Of a stretch of 64,000 nucleotides of DNA, positions 59,484 to 64,000 are shown piece after piece; the first letter of the stretch is position 1; every line of letters begins with the position of its first letter. The position numbers were made by a program, and so were the translations under genes. Origin of the DNA: Falsochrobactrum tianjinense (GTDB lineage Bacteria; Pseudomonadota; Alphaproteobacteria; Rhizobiales; Rhizobiaceae); assembly GCF_019100495.1 (NCBI RefSeq), contig NZ_JAHRVA010000001.1, positions 750,597-814,596 of the forward strand, read 5' to 3'. The notes under the pieces are model-generated. The model did not search any database. It saw only the letters and a program-made list of their open reading frames with translations, and was not told the origin of the DNA.

Positions 59484-60277
59484 GCATGAGATTTTCAGCT
59501 TCCGAGACGCGAATTATGCGTTTCCTGAAACAGGGCGGCTGCGAGGTGCAGGATTCGGTTCGCGAAACTCATGTTCTGCTGGTGGGGGAGCAGGGCACCA
59601 TTGCAGCTTCGCGCATGGAAATAGAAGCCATGCAGAACAAGGATATGCTGCGCCTTGAGGGGCAGCATATCGCACTCTCGCAACGCGGCCGCAAGAGCGT
59701 CGCAAGCAAGCCAATCCCATCACGGGCGGCAGCCCGCGAGACGCAAACCGTAGAACTGGAGAAAGGCGAAAAGGTTGAAATCAACCCCTGCGAATCGCCC
59801 CTTGCCATGCTTTATCGCCGCAAGGGCTCCGATGGCGAAGCCTTTCTTTCGGAAGACGAGTTTCGGGCGGGTGAACGTCTGCGTGCGGATTTTACGCGCG
59901 GATCGCTGATGCCGTCGGTCACATCGCGCTGGGATGTGAGCGTAAGCGGAGGCGGACGGTCTGGCGCAGGCGGCATGGCCGAGCTCACCGATATAGCGCT
60001 GGCCAGCCGGATGCGGGTCGAACGTGCGCTGGCGGCGGTCGGGCCGGAACTGAGCGGAGTGCTGATCGATATCTGCTGCTTTCTCAAAGGGCTGGAAAGG
60101 GTCGAGAGGGAACGGAAATGGCCAGTCCGGTCCGCAAAAATGCTGCTCAAAACCGCTCTTGCAATACTGCACCGCCATTATTGTCCGCCGCAGGAGCAGC
60201 CCCGACGATCTAATGCGATTCTGCATTGGGGGAGCGATGATTATCGTCCGTCCCTCCATCAGGAAAAACGAGGCTGA
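59480..60277 (+). CDS. DUF6456 helix-turn-helix protein
   Basis: A 265-residue protein of the DUF6456 group. It starts MSMRFSASETRIMRFLKQGGCEV with a winged-helix-like N-terminal region, and has the C-terminal DUF6456 region (about 120-240: SPLAMLYRRKGSDGEAFLSEDEFRAGERLRADFTRGSLMPSVTSRWDVSV ... GPELSGVLIDICCFLKGLERVERERKWPVRSAKMLLKTALAILHRHY). Phage-repressor-like or regulatory roles are inferred for the family. The start overlaps the DnaA-like gene stop, so they are co-translated. Confidence 0.86.
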   Translation: MSMRFSASETRIMRFLKQGGCEVQDSVRETHVLLVGEQGTIAASRMEIEAMQNKDMLRLEGQHIALSQRGRKSVASKPIPSRAAARETQTVELEKGEKVEINPCESPLAMLYRRKGSDGEAFLSEDEFRAGERLRADFTRGSLMPSVTSRWDVSVSGGGRSGAGGMAELTDIALASRMRVERALAAVGPELSGVLIDICCFLKGLERVERERKWPVRSAKMLLKTALAILHRHYCPPQEQPRRSNAILHWGSDDYRPSLHQEKRG

Positions 60278-60361
60278 AGCATTTCCGGCGAACCAGTTTT
60301 TTCTTTGCTGGAAATGTCTTATCAGGAATGCCAATGCAAGAGGATCGTGTGGGAGAATAAG

Positions 60362-61654
60362 ATGCAAAAGAGCAGGGATCGGTTGGAAACCATTTTATTG
60401 CGGCTGGAAAAGCGCGCAGTCGATGAACAGGTTTTCGGCAGGACCTATGCCGATACGGCCCGCGAGGAGGCGGATGCTTCCGATGCGCGCATGGCGCAGG
60501 GCAAAGCGCTGGGGCCGCTTGATGGGCGCATTGTATCGATCAAGGATCTCTTTGATGTGGGGGGCGAGCCTACGCTGGCGGGTTCCGCCATTCGCAAGAC
60601 AGCCGCTCCTGCAATCACGGATGCACTGATCGTCGAGCGTTTGCGTCGCGCCGGGGCCGTCATTGTCGGCAAGACTCATATGACCGAATTTGCATTTACG
60701 GCAGTCGGCCTCAATCCGCATTATGGCGTTCCGGCCAATGCAATCGACCCGACGCGCATCCCCGGCGGTTCCTCATCGGGGGCTGCGGTATCGGTCGCGG
60801 AAGGCACGAGCGAAATCGCCATCGGCTCCGATACTGGCGGTTCGGTGCGCATTCCCGCTGCATTGAATGGCGTGGTGGGTTTCAAGCCGACAGCACAGCG
60901 TATTCCGCTCAAGGGTGCATTTCCGCTTGCGCCTTCGCTTGATTCGGTGGGGCCTTTGGCGGGCAGCGTCGCCGATTGCATTTTAGCGGATGCGGCAATG
61001 GCGGGAGAACCGCTGGTCCTGCCCGAAGCCCTATCGCTGGCGGGGCGGAAGGTTGGTGTGCCGGAGGGCCTGCTGCTTCAGGATATGGAAGAGCCGGTGG
61101 CGGCAGCTTTCATGAGTGCCAAAAAGGCACTTGAAGATGCTGGCGCGCATATGGTCGAAATTAAGATCGACGACCTTATTTTGCAATTGCATGAAGCGAC
61201 ACGCATCGGCTCGATAGCCGGGATCGAAGCCAGCCGCGTTCATGCTGACAGTTGGCTCCCTGATTTGGCGGCCAATGTCGATATCAGGGTCAAAAGCACG
61301 CTTTCCAGGCGCATTAAAGTATCCGATGACGCTTATGCGGTGTTAATGCGCACGCGCGAAAATCTTGCGTGGCAAATGGATGAGCGGCTGCGCGGGATCG
61401 ATTTTTTTATCACGCCGACTACGCCCATTGCCGCAACGACAATAGCTTCGGTCAGCAATGATGAGGATGAATATGATCGCGTTGAAACATTGTTGCTGCG
61501 CAATACGCAGATCGCCAATCAGTTCGATCTTTGCAGCATAAGCCTGCCTATGCCGGTCACGCCTTTGCCTGTCGGCCTGATGCTGACAGCGCGCGCTGGC
61601 ACCGACCGGCATCTGCTGGCGATGGCGCTTTCGGTGGAAGAGGTTTTACGCTGA
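60362..61654 (+). CDS. Amidase signature family hydrolase
   Basis: A 430-residue amidase-signature enzyme (GatA/AmiE-like group). The Ser-cisSer-Lys triad is visible: K in IVSIKDLFDVGG (about 60), the cis-Ser and nucleophile Ser in PGGSSSGAAVSVAEG and GSDTGGSVRIPAALNGVVGFKPT (about 135-170). The substrate is unknown; it is not the GatA subunit, since gatC/gatB are absent. The ATG at 60362 follows GGGAGAATAA. Its stop overlaps the convergent sufE stop by nine bases. Confidence 0.92.
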   Translation: MQKSRDRLETILLRLEKRAVDEQVFGRTYADTAREEADASDARMAQGKALGPLDGRIVSIKDLFDVGGEPTLAGSAIRKTAAPAITDALIVERLRRAGAVIVGKTHMTEFAFTAVGLNPHYGVPANAIDPTRIPGGSSSGAAVSVAEGTSEIAIGSDTGGSVRIPAALNGVVGFKPTAQRIPLKGAFPLAPSLDSVGPLAGSVADCILADAAMAGEPLVLPEALSLAGRKVGVPEGLLLQDMEEPVAAAFMSAKKALEDAGAHMVEIKIDDLILQLHEATRIGSIAGIEASRVHADSWLPDLAANVDIRVKSTLSRRIKVSDDAYAVLMRTRENLAWQMDERLRGIDFFITPTTPIAATTIASVSNDEDEYDRVETLLLRNTQIANQFDLCSISLPMPVTPLPVGLMLTARAGTDRHLLAMALSVEEVLR

Positions 61655-62071
61655 AACCCTGGCTGCTTCCGCCTCGCGGTGAATGCGCGCGACCATGGCG
61701 CGCAACCCGTTTGAGCGCTGCGGCGTGAGATGCTCGTCAAGTCCGAGTTTGCGCAGCACTTCTTCGGGATCGGTGGCAAGGATTTCCGAGGCTTTCCGGC
61801 CCGAATAAAGCGCAAGCACGATGGCGACGAGGCCGCGCACGATATGCGCATCCGAATCTCCGAGAAATTCGATGACTGGATCGGCTCCTTCATGCGGCAG
61901 CGTCTTCAGCCAGACCTGACTGACGCAGCCCTGAACCTTGTGCACCGTGTCGCGGGCATCGTCCGGGTAAGGCGGTAATTCTCGTCCGAGGTCGATCACA
62001 TAGCGATAGCGATCTTCCCAATCGTCGAGAAATTCGAAATCGGACATGATGTTATCGATTGTGGTGGTCAT
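61646..62071 (-). CDS. sufE: SufE family sulfur acceptor for Fe-S cluster assembly
   Basis: A 141-residue SufE-like protein that accepts sulfur from a cysteine desulfurase (SufS) and stimulates it. The active cysteine is in DTVHKVQGCVSQVWLKT (about residue 52), and the family pattern IVRGLVAIVLALYSGRKASEIL and LTPQRSNGLRAMVARIH follow. The rest of the suf operon is not in this window. ATG at 62071; a second ATG at M9 is possible. Confidence 0.94.
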   Translation of the reverse strand: MTTTIDNIMSDFEFLDDWEDRYRYVIDLGRELPPYPDDARDTVHKVQGCVSQVWLKTLPHEGADPVIEFLGDSDAHIVRGLVAIVLALYSGRKASEILATDPEEVLRKLGLDEHLTPQRSNGLRAMVARIHREAEAARVSA

Positions 62072-62148
62072 GATATTCGCCTGAAATTCCGTCGCTATCG
62101 GGTATGTAGCCTATATAGGTATAAAAGCAGGCGAGGTCACGGAAAAGC

Positions 62149-62556
62149 TCAACGCTGTGCGCGGATTTGATGCAATGCGCTTTCGCGCGGCGTCGGAATC
62201 GGGATGAATTCCCGCTTCGTCGGAGCAGGAAGGGCTGTCTGTTTCTGTGTTGAACTGAAATGGCTGCTCAGATAGTCGAGCATTGCACCGCTATTTGCGA
62301 GCAATTGGCGTCCTGTGCTGGCAAGAAAGGACTGCCCGCCCTCGCAAAGCGGCGGATTATCTATGCAGAGCTTGCCAATCTCGACGGCGGTCTTGCCGCT
62401 GGCCAACAGATCACCGATCTGGTCACGCTCGGTTTTGCCCTCAACCGGCGCGGCTTGTTGCTGCGTTTCGCTTTCCGGTTCCGCTGGCAGGAAGTGCGGC
62501 ATTATGAGAAATGCCAGCGACAGCCAGAATGCAGATTTGAGAACAAAGCGGATCAT
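62149..62556 (-). CDS. DUF5330 family protein
   Basis: A 135-residue protein of the DUF5330 group found in Rhizobiales. It has an N-terminal helix (MIRFVLKSAFWLSLAFLIMPHFLPA) that is a signal or anchor, then a soluble part with LCIDNPPLCEGGQSFLASTGRQLLANSGAMLDYLSSHF. Two cysteines may form a disulfide. Function unknown. It is 77 bases upstream of sufE on the same strand and divergent from the DivJ-like kinase. Confidence 0.85.
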   Translation of the reverse strand: MIRFVLKSAFWLSLAFLIMPHFLPAEPESETQQQAAPVEGKTERDQIGDLLASGKTAVEIGKLCIDNPPLCEGGQSFLASTGRQLLANSGAMLDYLSSHFSSTQKQTALPAPTKREFIPIPTPRESALHQIRAQR

Positions 62557-62856
62557 TGTGCTCGCGGATTATGCGCCTGTGTTGATCGATCGATGGGTAC
62601 AGTCTGTGCTTGAATAGAAAAGATTTCGTAACCGGAGCGATTCGGACGGCCTGCCTGCGCTTCCCAGAAAAGCGGGTGCCTGTCCATCTTCTGTTTACCA
62701 TAGCGACAAAAGCTACGCCTCAAAGACCCATATTCAGCCGCACGGCGCACCGAATGGCTTTGCTTTATCGTTTCTTTAAAGCCTCGCCTGCAATCTGACG
62801 TCAGGAAAACCGGATTGATCCCGGCAGTCCGCAGATTAGTGAGTGAGTAAAGCACA

Positions 62857-64000
62857 TTGAAAGCCATTTTTTTGAAAGCAGCCGAAATCCGCAGCACCTT
62901 CGTGCAGGCTTTTGCGCGCTTTCATGACGATTTCTGCCGGCATCGGGCGGATAAGACCTCGCTGATATTGATGCCTGTTCTCCTGTTCGCAGCGGTTCTC
63001 GCCTCCAGCGCGGCCACGGGCTTTGCCGAGCTGGCCATTCTCGCAGCAAGCCTTGCCGGAATGGCGATGATTTTTAGCGCGCTCGGTCTCATGGGACTGC
63101 CCGCATCTTTTCTGATTGTGCTCAATTTTACCGTCTATGCAGCCGGTCTGGCCGCACTCGGTTTTCTCGCCCATGACAACGCCGCGCTCTGGCTTATAAC
63201 GGCGGCGTTGCCGCTTGAAATCTGGTTTGCAAGCCGCAAGCGCTCCGTCGTAGGAGCGGGCGTCGGGACGGCGGCGCTTATTCTCGCATTTTTTGCCATC
63301 AGAAGCGGCGGCGCGATTTCCGGCGGCTCACTTGTTTCCGTCGTTGTGCTGGTTCTTTATACCGCGAGCCTCATCACCCGTAGTTTCAATACCAGAACTG
63401 CGACGCAACAGGCCGCACCCGCCAGTTCCGTGCTTGCCCCCATGCTGCCTAAGGGCGATGTGCGCATCGTCATGGATTTTGAGGGCGTCTTGCAGAATAT
63501 CGATGATCAGACAGCTGCTCTGCTTGGCGTTCAGCCAAAAATGCTGGAAGGTGTTGCGCTGATTGATCGCGTGCATGTGGCCGACCGCGTGCAATATCTC
63601 TCCTTGCTTGCAGATCTACGCTGCGGCTCGACCGCCCATACGGCGGATATCCGCCTGCGCTCCATTGAAAATGGCAGCCCGGTTTTCCTCGGCTACCGGC
63701 TGGAGGGTGCCTGCGTGGATGACACAATCGTGCTGGTCGGACGTTCGCTGGAAGGCGAGCAGGATCTCATTCGGCAGATTGATACGCTGAAATCGGAACT
63801 CGAAGCGGAACGGATCGGCAAGGGGCGGCTTCTGGCGACGGTCAGCCATGAGTTGCGCACGCCGCTCAATTCGATCATCGGCTTTTCCGATATGCTTTCT
63901 CATGAGATGGCCCAGGGCATGGGTTGTCGTCTGGAGAATGAAAAGCAGCGTGAATATGCCGGGCTTATTCACCAGTCGGGCCATTATCTGCTCGAACTGG
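62857..64000 (+). CDS. divJ: DivJ/PleC-type sensor histidine kinase, 5' part
   Basis: The frame runs past the window end, giving about 381 residues. After a short basic N-terminus come about six hydrophobic helices (residues 35-185), a PAS-like region (about 205-300: GDVRIVMDFEGVLQNIDDQTAALLGVQP...), and the phosphoacceptor motif SHELRTPLNSIIGFSDML with His near 331. No ATG occurs until 62971, inside the first helix, so a TTG at 62857 or 62872 is the likely start. The HPK group is that of DivJ/PleC/PdhS; membrane-helices-plus-PAS layout and nearness to mucR, as I recall for Sinorhizobium divJ, favour DivJ. It would phosphorylate DivK. Confidence 0.72.
   Translation, partial: MKAIFLKAAEIRSTFVQAFARFHDDFCRHRADKTSLILMPVLLFAAVLASSAATGFAELAILAASLAGMAMIFSALGLMGLPASFLIVLNFTVYAAGLAALGFLAHDNAALWLITAALPLEIWFASRKRSVVGAGVGTAALILAFFAIRSGGAISGGSLVSVVVLVLYTASLITRSFNTRTATQQAAPASSVLAPMLPKGDVRIVMDFEGVLQNIDDQTAALLGVQPKMLEGVALIDRVHVADRVQYLSLLADLRCGSTAHTADIRLRSIENGSPVFLGYRLEGACVDDTIVLVGRSLEGEQDLIRQIDTLKSELEAERIGKGRLLATVSHELRTPLNSIIGFSDMLSHEMAQGMGCRLENEKQREYAGLIHQSGHYLLEL

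Noticed and set aside
62836-62850. CtrA-like site before the DivJ-like kinase
   Set aside because: TTAG-N7-GTAA differs from the consensus in both half-sites and partly overlaps the probable translation start region.

Overview
The window is a 64 kb stretch of a main chromosome from an alphaproteobacterium of the Brucella/Ochrobactrum group (Rhizobiales, Brucellaceae). The call rests on gene content and order: a CcrM methyltransferase of 377 residues, a 142-residue MucR/Ros regulator, a betI-betA-betB cluster, ppdK, thrC beside two cyclic-di-GMP genes (matching the Brucella bpdB...bpdA neighbourhood), and sufE/DUF5330/DivJ-like genes downstream of mucR. Several proteins (CcrM, RNase H, AllA) look close to, but not the same as, the classical Brucella proteins I remember, so Ochrobactrum or an early-diverging Brucella fits best. 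This is recall, not a search.

Layout. 1-6.4 kb: end of the aa3 cytochrome oxidase locus (coxC, DUF983, SURF1), then ispH, thrB, rnhA, a peroxiredoxin, a DsbD N-domain-like protein and a UPF0301 protein. 6.4-15.5 kb: two cyclic-di-GMP phosphodiesterase genes (bpdB and bpdA homologues) around a thrC-M16 peptidase-GNAT operon and a lipoprotein. 15.6-21.1 kb: a HAD phosphatase, an atypical ClC protein, ccrM with two CtrA-like boxes, and mutY. 21.2-24.7 kb: a tightly overlapping surface-polysaccharide set (GT25 glycosyltransferase, O-antigen ligase-like protein, UDP-sugar epimerase) ending in a DciA-like gene. 24.9-32.3 kb: DsbA-like protein, smc, a VOC protein, ppdK. 32.4-38.4 kb: small hypotheticals, a metallo-beta-lactamase-fold protein, bioY, two ureide-pathway genes (allA, hiuH), a DUF2793 protein and an AraC regulator. 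38.7-48.8 kb: betIAB for glycine betaine synthesis from choline, a rhizobial-type asparaginase, a Gre-like factor, a CorA-like transporter, an MFS permease and a HerA-like ATPase.

48.9-53.0 kb is the most accessory-looking part. It holds an AT-rich orphan gene with a transglutaminase/papain-like Cys-His-Glu pattern, a small Cys-rich secreted protein, and two inverted copies of a roughly 80-110 bp palindromic intergenic repeat that bracket an L,D-transpeptidase, a haloacid dehalogenase and sodB. 53-64 kb: a c-type cytochrome pair, oligopeptidase B, msrB, mucR, a stand-alone DnaA domain-IV-like protein in an operon with a DUF6456 gene, an amidase, sufE, a DUF5330 gene and the first part of a DivJ-like sensor kinase, which runs off the window.

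The regulatory theme is notable. Cell-cycle genes (ccrM with CtrA-like boxes, a DivJ-like kinase, a DnaA domain-IV-like protein with a DnaA-box-like site), cyclic-di-GMP enzymes and the global regulator mucR all lie within 64 kb. I saw no tRNA, rRNA, CRISPR array, insertion sequence or prophage.
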